Origin: Pseudomonas sp. QS1027
GTDB lineage: Bacteria; Pseudomonadota; Gammaproteobacteria; Pseudomonadales; Pseudomonadaceae
DNA length: 64,000 nt
Direction of reading: 5' to 3'
Assembly (NCBI RefSeq): GCF_002814235.1
Contig: NZ_PHSU01000004.1
Coordinates: forward strand, 124,001-188,000
Shown: positions 9,055-18,353 of the stretch, one piece after another
Layout of the letters: every line of letters starts with the position of its first letter
How positions within the stretch are numbered: position 1 is the stretch's first letter
Notes under the pieces: model-generated
The model's database searches: none
Seen by the model: only the letters and a program-made list of their open reading frames with translations
Told to the model about the DNA's origin: nothing
Program-made: the position numbers and the translations under genes

Positions 9055-9588
9055 ATGAATAGCCTGAACACGCCCAAGCGCTCCAATGCGATGAAGCCCA
9101 CCCGGCGCACATTGCTCAAGGGCCTGGTGACTGCCTACACCGCTTCGTTGATTCCGTGGGCGTTGGCCGAATCCGTAGACAACACCGACCAAGGTGCGTT
9201 TGTCGCCATGTCGGCGATCATTGCCGGGCGCCAGGCCCTCGACAGTGAGCTGGCGAAAAACCTGTACCGGGCACTGCTGGCCGACGATCCAAGCTTCGCC
9301 AGTGCTGTCAAAGACCTGCTGGCGCTGGTCAACGAGCGCAAGATCGACCCCCTGAAATTGCAAAAAAACCTTGATGACGAAAAGTCGCCATTGGCGCCTG
9401 TTCCGAGAAAAATCGCCACTGCCTGGTTCATGGGTGTCGTGGGCGATGGTGAGCATGCGCGCTGCCTTGCCTACGAAAATGCCCTGAACGCCATGATGGT
9501 CGCTGATGTGCTCAAGCCACCGACCTATGCCTATGGTCCTTATGGCAGTTGGGCAAGAAATCCCAATGAAGAGGTGCCAAATGGCTGA
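9055..9588 (+). CDS. Sugar/polyol dehydrogenase complex, small subunit (Tat-exported)
   Basis: A 177-residue small subunit of the membrane FAD-dependent sugar/polyol dehydrogenase type (fructose, sorbitol or gluconate dehydrogenases). The N terminus holds a twin-arginine signal, KPTRRTLLKGLVTAYTASLIPWALA, which carries the folded large subunit across the membrane. The ATG at 9055 was chosen because AGGATAG lies just upstream and because the signal then sits near the N terminus. Its last bases overlap the start of the large subunit gene by eight bases, so translation is probably coupled. Confidence 0.85.
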   Translation: MNSLNTPKRSNAMKPTRRTLLKGLVTAYTASLIPWALAESVDNTDQGAFVAMSAIIAGRQALDSELAKNLYRALLADDPSFASAVKDLLALVNERKIDPLKLQKNLDDEKSPLAPVPRKIATAWFMGVVGDGEHARCLAYENALNAMMVADVLKPPTYAYGPYGSWARNPNEEVPNG

Positions 9589-11227
9589 TCAGCTGTCGGC
9601 GGATATTGTCGTTATCGGCTCGGGGATCTGTGGATCGCTGGCGGCGTTGAAACTGGTGAAGCAGGGCGTATCTGTTCTGATTCTCGAAGCGGGGGGCTCG
9701 ATCGAACGTGGACGGATTGTCGCGGCGTTCCGCAATTCCACGCGCAAGAGCGATTGGATGTCACCTTATACCTGCTCGGAATGGGCGCCACATCCGGTCT
9801 ACAAACCTGTCGACAACGGCTATCTGGTGCAGGCCGGGCCCTATCCCTATCCGGCGGAATACATTCGTGGTGTCGGTGGCACCACCTGGCACTGGGCGGC
9901 CCAGGCCTGGCGTCTGGTGCCGGGCGATATGCGCATCCACAGCTTGTATGGCGTGGGGGTCGACTGGCCGCTGACGTATGAGGAACTCGACCCTTTCTAT
10001 CAGGAAGCGGAAGAAATCTGGGGCGTTTCGGGTGCGGAAAATACCGGCTCGCCGCGCAGCAAGCCATTTCCAATGGAGCCCGTCACCGAGCCCTATGCCA
10101 TGCGCCGCATTCGTGAGCGGCTTGCCCCGACTTACGCGGTGGTGGGCAATACCACCGCACGCAACAGCCGCAGTTACGCCGGGCGACCTGCCTGTTGTGG
10201 CAATAACAGTTGCCAGCCGATTTGCCCGATTGATGCGCAATACCATGGCGGCATCGCGATTCAATCGGCGGTGGAGGCGGGGGCCAGATTGCAGATCAAT
10301 GCGGTGGTCTACCGTATCGAGCACGACGATAAGGGACGCATTGTCGCGGTTCATTATTTCGACCCGGATAAACAGTCCCATCGGGTCACCGGAAAGACCT
10401 TCATCCTCGCCGCCAATGGCATCGAGAGTCCCAAGCTTTTGCTGCTGTCCGCCAGTGACAAATACCCCAATGGCCTGGCCAACAGTTCCGGCATGGTCGG
10501 TCGCCACCTGATGGACCACCCCAGCACCTCGGTCACCTTTGACGCCGATGAAGCGTTGTGGCTGGGTCGCGGGCCACAAAGCCCCAGCTCGATCAACACC
10601 ATGCGCGACGGCGCCTTCCGTAAGGAACACGCACCTTACCGGCTGGACTTCACCAATATTTCGCGGGTCAATGGCGCAACCGACGCGTTGCTCGCCAGCG
10701 GCGTTTATGGTCCCGAGTTCGAGAAGCAACTGCGTCACCGGGCCGCGTTCGAAATGAGCCTCAAGGACGTTCTGGAAGTGTTGCCCAACCCGGAAAATCG
10801 CATCACCCTCAGTTCTCAGAAAGATGCGTTGGGCATTCCAAAACCGCAGGCGCATTACGCCATCGACGATTACACCCGGCGTGGCGCGCAGGCCTCGCAC
10901 AAGGATTTTGCGCGCATCGTCGAACTCATGGGCGGTACCAATGTGCGCTACAGCGCAGAGGGTAATTTCGCCAATAACCAGCACATCACCGGCACCCTGC
11001 GCATGGGTGCCGACCCGAAAACGTCCGTGTGCGATAGCTTCGGCCGGACCCACGATCATGAAAACCTGTTCATTTGCAGCACCGGCGTCATGCCGACGGC
11101 GGCGACCATGAACTCGACATTGACGGGTGTCGCCCTGGCACTACGTACCGCGCATCACATACTGCCCGATCGCATCATTACTCGCGTATCGCCCCTGGGC
11201 TCATCGATCGAGCAAGTGCGAGGCTGA
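9581..11227 (+). CDS. Sugar/polyol dehydrogenase complex, FAD catalytic subunit (GMC family)
   Basis: A 548-residue GMC oxidoreductase with an N-terminal FAD fold (VVIGSGICGSLAALKL, residues 10-25). A cysteine-rich hinge ACCGNNSCQPICP has Cys at 205, 206, 211 and 215, the spacing that in fructose and glucose dehydrogenases of this class holds a [3Fe-4S] cluster passing electrons to the cytochrome subunit. The C-terminal GMC domain contains the NNQHITGTLRMG and GVMPTAATMNSTLT segments. It has no own signal peptide and relies on the small subunit's Tat signal. Subunit sizes (177/548/424) fit fructose/sorbitol dehydrogenase better than gluconate 2-dehydrogenase; the substrate cannot be read from sequence. 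Confidence 0.88.
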   Translation: MADQLSADIVVIGSGICGSLAALKLVKQGVSVLILEAGGSIERGRIVAAFRNSTRKSDWMSPYTCSEWAPHPVYKPVDNGYLVQAGPYPYPAEYIRGVGGTTWHWAAQAWRLVPGDMRIHSLYGVGVDWPLTYEELDPFYQEAEEIWGVSGAENTGSPRSKPFPMEPVTEPYAMRRIRERLAPTYAVVGNTTARNSRSYAGRPACCGNNSCQPICPIDAQYHGGIAIQSAVEAGARLQINAVVYRIEHDDKGRIVAVHYFDPDKQSHRVTGKTFILAANGIESPKLLLLSASDKYPNGLANSSGMVGRHLMDHPSTSVTFDADEALWLGRGPQSPSSINTMRDGAFRKEHAPYRLDFTNISRVNGATDALLASGVYGPEFEKQLRHRAAFEMSLKDVLEVLPNPENRITLSSQKDALGIPKPQAHYAIDDYTRRGAQASHKDFARIVELMGGTNVRYSAEGNFANNQHITGTLRMGADPKTSVCDSFGRTHDHENLFICSTGVMPTAATMNSTLTGVALALRTAHHILPDRIITRVSPLGSSIEQVRG

Positions 11228-11233
11228 CCTTCA

Positions 11234-12508
11234 ATGAACTGGAAAAAACGCCTTGTCGGCCCCCTGGTTATCCTGGCCACCAGCCTCGTTACCCTGCACG
11301 CCAGCGCTGACGAACTGATACAGCGCGGCAAGTACCTTTCCATCGCCGGCGATTGTGTCGCCTGCCACAGCGCGCCTGGAGGCAAGCCATTTGCCGGTGG
11401 ATTGGGTTTGCCAACGCCCATCGGCGAGATCATCGCCACCAACATCACCCCGTCAAGGACCGCCGGGATCGGCAACTACAGCCTGGAGCAGTTCAGTGAT
11501 GCATTGCGCAAGGGCATTCGCGCCGATGGCAAGCACCTGTATCCGGCCATGCCTTATACCTCCTACGCCAAGATCAGCGATGACGATGTAAAGGCGCTGT
11601 ACGCCTATTTCATGAACGATATCGTTGCCGTGGACACTGTGCCCAGGCCGACCCAGTTACCCTTTCCGTTCAACATCCGCTTGTCGATGGCGGGCTGGAA
11701 TCTGCTGTTCCTCGATAGCCAGCCGTACAAGGCCGACCCTGCGCAAAGCCCTGAATGGAATCGGGGCGCCTACCTGACCCAAGGCCTGGGCCACTGCAGC
11801 GCCTGCCATTCGCCACGCAACCTGATGATGGCCGAGGTTGCCTCGAAGGAGCTGGCCGGCGGTGACGTCGGGGCGTGGCACGCGCCGAACATTACCTCCG
11901 ATCCCAACAGTGGCGTGGGTGGCTGGGATACCGATGAGCTGGTCAGATACCTGAAGACCGGCGAGAGCCCGGGCAAGGGCCAGGCGGCCGGGCCGATGGC
12001 CGAAGCGGTCGACAATAGCCTGCAGTACCTCACCGACTCCGATCTGAAAGCGATCGCGGTCTACATCAAGGGTGTTCCTGCGCAACGTGAGGTGGCGGAC
12101 AGCAAGCCGGTCTATGCCCTGGGTCAGAAAACCGATGAATTGAGCAGCCTGCGTGGCGTTGCCTTGCCGGCTGAGCCGAACAAGATGACGGGTGCACAAA
12201 TCTACGATGGCTATTGCGCTTCTTGCCACCAGGCCCAGGCCCAGGGCAGTTTCGACGGCGGCTTGCCTTCCTTGTCGCATAACACGACGGTCGGGCGCAG
12301 CAATACCCAAAACCTGGTGATGGTCATCCTCGAGGGGATTCGTCGCAAAAGCGACGGTTCGGACGTCAGGATGCCCGGTTTCGCCAGGACCTTGACTGAC
12401 CCGCAGATCGCGACGCTGGCCAGTTACCTGACCAGGCATTACGGCAATCCCGATGTCAGCGTGAGCGTAGGGCAGGTCGAGCGACAACGGTCGTTCATCA
12501 GCCAATGA
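11234..12508 (+). CDS. Sugar/polyol dehydrogenase complex, triheme cytochrome c subunit
   Basis: A 424-residue cytochrome with a Sec signal peptide (about residues 1-26, ending ASA) and three heme c motifs: CVACH near residue 41, CSACH near 190 and CASCH near 330. It anchors the dehydrogenase on the periplasmic face and passes electrons from the FAD subunit to ubiquinone. It starts six bases after the FAD gene and completes the three-gene operon. Length is normal for this subunit. Confidence 0.92.
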   Translation: MNWKKRLVGPLVILATSLVTLHASADELIQRGKYLSIAGDCVACHSAPGGKPFAGGLGLPTPIGEIIATNITPSRTAGIGNYSLEQFSDALRKGIRADGKHLYPAMPYTSYAKISDDDVKALYAYFMNDIVAVDTVPRPTQLPFPFNIRLSMAGWNLLFLDSQPYKADPAQSPEWNRGAYLTQGLGHCSACHSPRNLMMAEVASKELAGGDVGAWHAPNITSDPNSGVGGWDTDELVRYLKTGESPGKGQAAGPMAEAVDNSLQYLTDSDLKAIAVYIKGVPAQREVADSKPVYALGQKTDELSSLRGVALPAEPNKMTGAQIYDGYCASCHQAQAQGSFDGGLPSLSHNTTVGRSNTQNLVMVILEGIRRKSDGSDVRMPGFARTLTDPQIATLASYLTRHYGNPDVSVSVGQVERQRSFISQ

Positions 12509-12592
12509 CCGGCGTTTTCATGGCTGGTTCTTATGCTGCCAAAATATCACTTTTAAGAATTAAGTTTTTTGTTAATTATTAAAAATAATAAT

Positions 12593-12608
12593 ATTAGTTT
12601 ATAGCTAA
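12593..12608 (-). promoter_or_regulatory. Recurrent AT-rich motif TTAGCTATAANYTAAT, copy 1
   Basis: On the minus strand this reads TTAGCTATAAACTAAT. It matches 15 of 16 consensus positions shared with copies at 22826, 30915, 31992 and 34162, and lies in an AT island upstream of the TonB receptor/ABC/oxidase module. It has an imperfect dyad (ATTARCT-N3-AGYTAAT), as LysR-type sites do. Function is inferred. Confidence 0.55.
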
Positions 12609-12705
12609 ATAGAATTATATTTTTGATATTGATTTCGTTATGTTTGGCCCATACAGCCTACCCCTAACCTCGGATGGTACCAATCGTGATCGAGATTCTG
12701 CGTAC

Positions 12706-12753
12706 CATGCCGCAGAGCACAGGTCGGACCTACCTCCGGACCTGTGTGGCATG
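12706..12753 (+). other. Structured leader element upstream of the TonB receptor
   Basis: Nested inverted repeats: an outer pair CATGCC (12706-12711) with GGCATG (12748-12753), and an inner pair CACAGGTC (12718-12725) with GACCTGTG (12739-12746). It could be a leader hairpin or an old terminator. No cobalamin-riboswitch box is recognisable nearby. Confidence 0.45.
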
Positions 12754-13082
12754 ACAGGGTGATCTACCACTGATCCCTGGAGCAGAGTCGTTGGAAGGGA
12801 ATTCGACGTATGTTGCTCATTCAATCCTGTGATGTGATTTTCTCCTCCGGTCTTGTCCCTGGCAGACGCTACACAACACCGCGACCCCCTCCTGGTTTTC
12901 CTCCCTGCACATAGCCTGATCTCCTGAGTGCCACGCCCCATCGCGCTGGTTTTCCTGCGCTTGCAATGGGGCTCGGCACCCATCGGAAAAAACGCGCATG
13001 CCGCGCTGTCCGGACGACGGCGTGAATGCCCGACTTCGCGATTTGGATGCATCGCCAATGATGGCGGCCAGTTGGAGTGGAT

Positions 13083-15530
13083 ATGAAACGAGTCATACAA
13101 CATGCCTGGGAGTCGACTTCAGCCTTGCGGCTCAGTCCGGCAGTCGTGGCCATGGGGAGCATGTTGCTGTCAGGAGGAATCCAGGCCCAGGAAGCCTCGA
13201 ACCAGGACGATCTGACCTTGTCCACCGTGGTGGTCACCGGTAACCGCGGGGGCGAACAGCGCACGGTGACCAGCAGTCCGGTGCCGATCGACGTGGTCAG
13301 CGCCAAGCAATTGCAGAGCACCGGCAAGCCCGGCTTGATGGAAGCCTTGAGTGCGCTGATTCCCTCGTTGACCCTGCCGGAAAAAACCGGCTGGGACGCC
13401 AGCGGCATGGCCCGTGCGCCCAACTTGCGGGGCTTGAGCGCCGCTGAAGTGTTGGTACTGGTCAACGGCAAGCGCCGCCACACCAGCGCGACCCTGAACA
13501 TCAACGGTATCAACACCGGTGCGGCGCCGGCGGACCTGGATTTCATCCCCATCAGTGCCATCGATCATGTCGAAGTGCTGCGCGATGGTGCCGCCGCCCA
13601 GTACGGCTCCGACGCCATTGCCGGGGTCATCAACGTCATCCTCAAGGCCGACACCAGCGGCACCTCGGTGACCAATGCCGGCATCGGCTACGACGGCAAG
13701 AAGCAGACCGTCCAGCAAAGCCTCAACAAGGGCTTCGAGATAGGTGACGGCGGCATCCTGCAACTGGCCCTGGACGTACGCAGCCAGAACGATGACAACA
13801 AGGCCAGTGCCAATGGCTATACCTACGAGCAGGCCTACGGTCTGGCGGGCAAGTCCACCTATGGTGGGTACGGCACACCGAAGATCAATCTGCAGACCTT
13901 GGGTTACAACGCCGAGTTGCCGATTGACGACCGGTTCAGCCTTTACTCCTTCACCACCTATTCGCACCGCAAGGCCGAACAGGGGCAGAACTTTCGCCTG
14001 CCGACCATCACCAACACGATCACCACCGGCCCCAATGGTTATCCGGCGGGGTATGTGCCGACCTGGTATATCGATGAAGACGATTTCCAGGCGGCGTTCG
14101 GCGGCAAGGGCAAGGTCGGCCGGTGGGACTGGGACCTGTCCACCACCTATGGGCGCAACGCGGCGGAGCAGGGGACCTGGGACAACCAGAACCCGTCCCT
14201 GGGTGAGGCGACACCCAACAGCTTCAAGTCCGGCACCTGGATTTCCACCGAGCTGACCACCAACCTGGATTTCAAGCGCGGCTTCGATATCGGCCTGCAA
14301 AAGCCGCTGGACCTGTCCTACGGCTTTGAGCATCGACGCGACGGCTACGAAGTGAAGGCGGGGGACTGGGCTTCCTATGCCGACGGTGGTTACTGCGTTG
14401 CCCCTGGCAACTGCGCCTCTTCCGGGGCCCAGGTCACCAACGGCATCTCCCCGGACGAAGCCAGCAGTGCCTCGCGCAACAGCCTCGCCAGCTACGTCGA
14501 TGTGGGCTTCAACCCGGTTCCGGATTGGTACGTGGGCACGGCACTGCGCTATGAGCATTACAACGAAGGGGTGGGCGCGACCCGCAGCGGCAAGCTGACC
14601 ACGCGTTATGATTTCACCCCGCAGTTCGCCGTGCGCGCGACCGTGAGCAATGGCTTCCGTGCACCGTCCCTGGCCAACAGCCTGTTCAGTGCCCGCTCGA
14701 CCACCTACGGTGTGGTGGATGGCGTCTATCAGTCGATCAATTACGGCGTGCTGCCGGTGGGCTCGGCCGCCGCCCGGGCCTTGGGTGCCGAGAACCTCAA
14801 GCCCGAGCGGTCCACCAACTTCAGTCTCGGGTTCACCCTGACACCCTCCGAGCGCCTGAGCCTGACGGCCGATGCCTATGTGATCAACCTGCGCGACCGC
14901 ATCACCTTGACCAATACCTTGCTCGGCAGTGAAGTCACCCAGGTGCTGCTCAACAACGGCATCAACTCGACCTCCGGCGGCCAGTACTTCATCAATGGTG
15001 CCGACACCCGCACCAAGGGCGTGGACCTGGTCGGCAATTACAGCCAGGACCTGGCCCGGTTCGGTTCCCTGAAGTGGACCGCGGCGTTCAACTGGAACCA
15101 GACCCAGATCCTCGACTACAAAGCCTCCACCTCGATCCTCGGCACGCCCTATGAACTGATGGATCGCCAGGCGCGCAACCTGATCACCGACATCCAGCCC
15201 AAGACCAAACTCATCCTGGGGGGCGACTGGAGCATCGACCGCTTCAACCTCAATCTGGCCCTGACCCGTTATGGCGCCTACAAGGAGGTCAATGACGCCA
15301 ACGACCGCTCTCTGGATCGGGTGTATGGCGCCAAATGGATTGCCGATCTGGACCTCGGCTACAACCTCACCCACGACCTGAACATCGCCATCGGGGCCAA
15401 GAACCTGTTTGACACCTACCCCAAGAAACAGGGGGTGCCCAGCAGCACCATGGTCAGCAGCTATGGCACTTACTCACCCTTCGGTTTTACCGGCGGCTAC
15501 TACTACACCCGCCTGACCTACGCCTTTTAA
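13083..15530 (+). CDS. TonB-dependent outer-membrane receptor 1
   Basis: An 815-residue outer-membrane receptor. A signal peptide ends near VQAQ (residue 36), followed by the TonB box region LSTVVVTGNR. A plug domain follows at about residues 60-180 (NLRGLSAAEVLVLVNGKRR, then VEVLRDGAAAQYGSDAIAGVINVI). A 22-strand barrel follows, ending in the aromatic C terminus YYYTRLTYAF. The start is the ATG at 13083, with GGAG six bases before it; the GTG two codons earlier lacks spacing. It lies 74 bases upstream of an amino acid type ABC transporter on the same strand, so it probably brings the substrate of the oxidase module across the outer membrane. Confidence 0.93.
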   Translation: MKRVIQHAWESTSALRLSPAVVAMGSMLLSGGIQAQEASNQDDLTLSTVVVTGNRGGEQRTVTSSPVPIDVVSAKQLQSTGKPGLMEALSALIPSLTLPEKTGWDASGMARAPNLRGLSAAEVLVLVNGKRRHTSATLNINGINTGAAPADLDFIPISAIDHVEVLRDGAAAQYGSDAIAGVINVILKADTSGTSVTNAGIGYDGKKQTVQQSLNKGFEIGDGGILQLALDVRSQNDDNKASANGYTYEQAYGLAGKSTYGGYGTPKINLQTLGYNAELPIDDRFSLYSFTTYSHRKAEQGQNFRLPTITNTITTGPNGYPAGYVPTWYIDEDDFQAAFGGKGKVGRWDWDLSTTYGRNAAEQGTWDNQNPSLGEATPNSFKSGTWISTELTTNLDFKRGFDIGLQKPLDLSYGFEHRRDGYEVKAGDWASYADGGYCVAPGNCASSGAQVTNGISPDEASSASRNSLASYVDVGFNPVPDWYVGTALRYEHYNEGVGATRSGKLTTRYDFTPQFAVRATVSNGFRAPSLANSLFSARSTTYGVVDGVYQSINYGVLPVGSAAARALGAENLKPERSTNFSLGFTLTPSERLSLTADAYVINLRDRITLTNTLLGSEVTQVLLNNGINSTSGGQYFINGADTRTKGVDLVGNYSQDLARFGSLKWTAAFNWNQTQILDYKASTSILGTPYELMDRQARNLITDIQPKTKLILGGDWSIDRFNLNLALTRYGAYKEVNDANDRSLDRVYGAKWIADLDLGYNLTHDLNIAIGAKNLFDTYPKKQGVPSSTMVSSYGTYSPFGFTGGYYYTRLTYAF

Positions 15531-15604
15531 GGCGGCCGCCGCCGACTCTGTTCGGTCCCCCTGGAAAAACACCCTGATGTGTTATTGCGTGCGAGGAATA
15601 GATC

Positions 15605-16576
15605 ATGCCCATTGTTGCCAAACCCTTTGACCTCATCGATGAGGTGAATGCCTACCCGGTTCGCAGGAGCCGCGCACCGACTGCGATCAAGGCCTTGCGG
15701 GTGGTGCCGTCCCGTCATCCCTGGCGCTGGGCCGGATCGGTGTTCGCCGTGCTGGTGCTGTTTGCCATCGGGCACTCCCTGGCCACCAATCCACGCTGGG
15801 AGTGGGGGGTGTTTGGCCAGTGGTTCTTCTCGGCATCGGTGCTGCGTGGCCTGGCGCAGACGTTGTTGCTGACCCTGTTGAGCACTGTGTTCAGCATCCT
15901 CCTCGGCACCGCGCTGGCGTTGGCACGGTTGTCCGGTTCGCCGCTGCTGGCGGCGCTGGCCTGGGGGTATATCTGGTTTTTCCGCTCGATGCCGGCGTTG
16001 CTGGTGCTGATCATCCTGTACAACTTCGCCTATCTGTACGACCACATCGTGCTGGGTGTGCCTTTCACCGATCTGGTGTTTGCCCAGTGGTCGACGGTCG
16101 ATGTGCTCAGCCAATTCACCGTGGCGGTACTGGGCTTGAGCCTGATGCAGGGCGCCTATGCGGCGGAGATCATCCGCGGCGGCCTGATCGGTGTGGACGC
16201 CGGCCAGCATGAAGCCGCCGCGGCGTTGGGATTGCCGGCGTCACGACGGATCTTCCGGATCATCCTGCCCCAGGCGCTGCGTTCGATCCTGCCTTCGGGT
16301 TTCAACGAAATCATCGGCCTGGTCAAGGGCACCTCCATCGTTTACGTGCTGGCCCTGCCGGAGCTGTTCTACACCGTGCAGGTGATCTACAACCGCACCC
16401 AGGCGGTGATCCCGTTGTTGATCGTCGCCACGGTCTGGTACCTGATCATCACCACCGTACTCACCAGTGCCCAGTACTACGTCGAGCGGCACTTTGCCCG
16501 TGGCACGGCGCGGGTCTTGCCACCGACGCCGTTGCAGCGGGTGCGCCACTGGCTCAAGGAGAAATCCCATGGCTGA
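15605..16576 (+). CDS. Polar amino acid-type ABC transporter permease
   Basis: A 323-residue inner-membrane permease of the HisM/GlnP type. After a roughly 45-residue cytoplasmic leader there are about five to six hydrophobic segments. The transport signature reads GLSLMQGAYAAEIIRGGLIGVDAGQHEAAAALGL, and the EAA loop continues in RIILPQALRSILPSGFNEIIGLVKGTS. It is a single permease, so it probably forms a homodimer. Its last eight bases overlap the ATPase gene. Confidence 0.92.
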   Translation: MPIVAKPFDLIDEVNAYPVRRSRAPTAIKALRVVPSRHPWRWAGSVFAVLVLFAIGHSLATNPRWEWGVFGQWFFSASVLRGLAQTLLLTLLSTVFSILLGTALALARLSGSPLLAALAWGYIWFFRSMPALLVLIILYNFAYLYDHIVLGVPFTDLVFAQWSTVDVLSQFTVAVLGLSLMQGAYAAEIIRGGLIGVDAGQHEAAAALGLPASRRIFRIILPQALRSILPSGFNEIIGLVKGTSIVYVLALPELFYTVQVIYNRTQAVIPLLIVATVWYLIITTVLTSAQYYVERHFARGTARVLPPTPLQRVRHWLKEKSHG

Positions 16577-17354
16577 GGCCGCCATCCAGGCGCCCGCCGG
16601 GCGCATCCAGATCCAGGGCGTAGGCAAGCGCTTCGGTAATCAGCAGGTGCTCAAGGACATTGACCTGAGCATCGAGCCGGGCCAGGTCACGGTGATCCTG
16701 GGGCCTTCCGGCTCCGGCAAATCAACGCTGCTGCGGACCATCAACCACCTGGAGAAAATCGACAGCGGCCACATCACCATCGACGGTGAGTACGTCGGCT
16801 ATCGGCGCAAGGGCGACCTGCTCTACGAACTCAAGGAGCGGGAGGTTCTCAAGCGTCGGGTCGAGGTTGGCTTCGTGTTCCAGAACTTCAACCTGTTCCC
16901 GCATCTCACGGCCTGGGAAAACATCGCCGAAGCACCGCTGGCCCACAAACGCTGGAGCAAGGCCCAGGCCCGGGCCAAGGCCGGGGAACTGCTGGCCAGG
17001 GTTGGCCTGGCGGATAAAGCCGATGCCTATCCGCGCCAGCTTTCCGGCGGCCAGCAACAGCGGGTCGCCATCGCCCGGGCCCTGGCCCTGGATCCCAAGG
17101 TCCTGCTGTTCGATGAACCGACCTCAGCCCTCGACCCGGAACTGGTGGGTGAGGTGCTGGACGTGATCAAGGGGCTGACCCGACTGGGCGTCACCCTGGT
17201 CATCGTCACCCACGAGATTGGATTTGCCCGGGAAGTGGCGGATCACGTGGTGTTTCTCTGCGATGGCCAATTGATCGAACAAGGACCTCCAGAACAGATT
17301 TTTCGCCAGCCCCGTCATCCACGCACCGTCGCCTTCCTCGGCAAGGTGCTGTGA
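16569..17354 (+). CDS. Polar amino acid-type ABC transporter ATPase
   Basis: A 261-residue ATPase of the GlnQ/HisP class. It has Walker [10 protein letters not shown], the Q loop [18 protein letters not shown], the signature [15 protein letters not shown] and Walker [15 protein letters not shown], then the H loop IVTHEIGFA. It overlaps the upstream permease gene by eight bases. Together with the permease and the binding protein immediately downstream it forms a complete importer. Confidence 0.95.
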   Translation: MAEAAIQAPAGRIQIQGVGKRFGNQQVLKDIDLSIEPGQVTVILGPSGSGKSTLLRTINHLEKIDSGHITIDGEYVGYRRKGDLLYELKEREVLKRRVEVGFVFQNFNLFPHLTAWENIAEAPLAHKRWSKAQARAKAGELLARVGLADKADAYPRQLSGGQQQRVAIARALALDPKVLLFDEPTSALDPELVGEVLDVIKGLTRLGVTLVIVTHEIGFAREVADHVVFLCDGQLIEQGPPEQIFRQPRHPRTVAFLGKVL

Positions 17355-17383
17355 ATTTTCCCTTGTTAAAGGAGTCACTGCCC

Positions 17384-18331
17384 ATGTTGATAAAGACTGC
17401 CCGTGTGACCTTGCTGGCGCTTGCCGTCAGCCTCGGCCTGCCGGTACTGGCTGCTGAAAGCAGCGGTGTAGCGGCCGTGCAAAAGGTTGATCTGAGCCCC
17501 GACCGCCAGCGCATCCGCGCCCCGCGTAACGAGGCGGCCATCGCGCAAATCCCCCCGGGCTTCAAGTTCGCCCAGCCCGGCAAGTTCACCGTGGCCGTGT
17601 CGGGGGTGGCCGGGCCGCCCCTGGCGCTGCTGGCCAATGACGATAAAACCACCATCGGCAGCGAAGCCGATACCGCGCAGTTGGTGGCCGACAGCCTGGG
17701 CCTGCAATTGAACGTGGTGCAGACCAGTTGGGAGGATTGGCCCCTGGGCGTCAGTTCGGGCAAATACGACGCGGTGATCAGCAACGTGACCGTGACCGAG
17801 GCCCGTAAGAAGCGCTTCGACTTCGCGACCTATCGCCAGGATGTCCTGGGCTTCTACGTCAAGACCACCAGCAAGATCACCTCCCTCAAGGAAGCCCGGG
17901 ACATCGCCGGGCTGAAGATCATCGTCGGCTCCGGCACCAATCAGGAAAAAGTCCTGCTGGCCTGGAACGAGGCCAACGAAAAAGCCGGTATTGCACCGGC
18001 GCTGTTGCAGTACTTCGATGATCAGGCCGCGGCGCAACTGGCGGTGCAGTCGGGACGCAGCGACGCCCTGTTTGGCCCCAATTCAGTGTTTGCCTATTCG
18101 GCTGCAATCACCGGCGGCATCAAGTTGGTGGGCATCGTCAACGGTGGCTGGCCACTGCGGGCCGATATCGCCGTGACCACCCGCAAGGACAACGGGCTGG
18201 TCCAACCGATCCATACCGCCCTTGAAGGGGCGATTGCCGGGGGCCAATACGAACAGGTGCTCCAGCGTTGGGGCCTGGATGTGGAGCGCATCGACAAATC
18301 ACTGATCAACCCACCCGGTTTGCCGGATTGA
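17384..18331 (+). CDS. Periplasmic amino acid-type substrate-binding protein
   Basis: A 315-residue SBP of the bacterial extracellular family 3. A Sec signal covers residues 1-24 (LLALAVSLGLPVLAA). Typical features are LGLQLNVVQTSWEDWPLGVSSGKYDAVISNVTVTEARKKRFDFATY and IAGLKIIVGSGTNQEKVL. The ATG at 17384 has GGAG nine bases upstream; the GTG at 17351 overlaps the ATPase stop and would put 11 extra residues before the signal. An oxidase gene follows after 22 bases, so the ligand is likely its amino acid or amine substrate. Confidence 0.92.
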   Translation: MLIKTARVTLLALAVSLGLPVLAAESSGVAAVQKVDLSPDRQRIRAPRNEAAIAQIPPGFKFAQPGKFTVAVSGVAGPPLALLANDDKTTIGSEADTAQLVADSLGLQLNVVQTSWEDWPLGVSSGKYDAVISNVTVTEARKKRFDFATYRQDVLGFYVKTTSKITSLKEARDIAGLKIIVGSGTNQEKVLLAWNEANEKAGIAPALLQYFDDQAAAQLAVQSGRSDALFGPNSVFAYSAAITGGIKLVGIVNGGWPLRADIAVTTRKDNGLVQPIHTALEGAIAGGQYEQVLQRWGLDVERIDKSLINPPGLPD

Positions 18332-18353
18332 AGTCTTCAAGGGAGTAACGAAC

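Larger units (their letters stand above)
12509..13082 (+). other. Long intergenic region upstream of the first TonB receptor
   Basis: 574 bases without a credible gene. The first part, about 12535-12640, is very AT-rich and contains the recurrent sulfur-block motif at 12593-12608. The remainder is GC-normal and holds a strong two-step hairpin at 12706-12753. The long distance from that hairpin to the receptor start suggests a long 5' leader. An antisense frame at 12615-13103 has no protein-like composition and was discarded. Confidence 0.6.

Noticed and set aside
12640..13082. Cobalamin or other known riboswitch before TonB receptor 1
   Set aside because: No recognisable B12-box or other riboswitch core was seen; only a simple nested hairpin is present.
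12615..13103. Minus-strand frame of 162 codons in the gap before TonB receptor 1
   Set aside because: Rich in Arg, Ser and Pro with no motif and no ribosome binding site. It also overlaps the receptor start.
13170..15374. Long minus-strand open frame of 734 codons opposite TonB receptor 1
   Set aside because: Shadow of the high third-position GC of the real gene. It has no start context, and its composition (glycine, valine, arginine, repeated QAV and GQG runs) is not protein-like.
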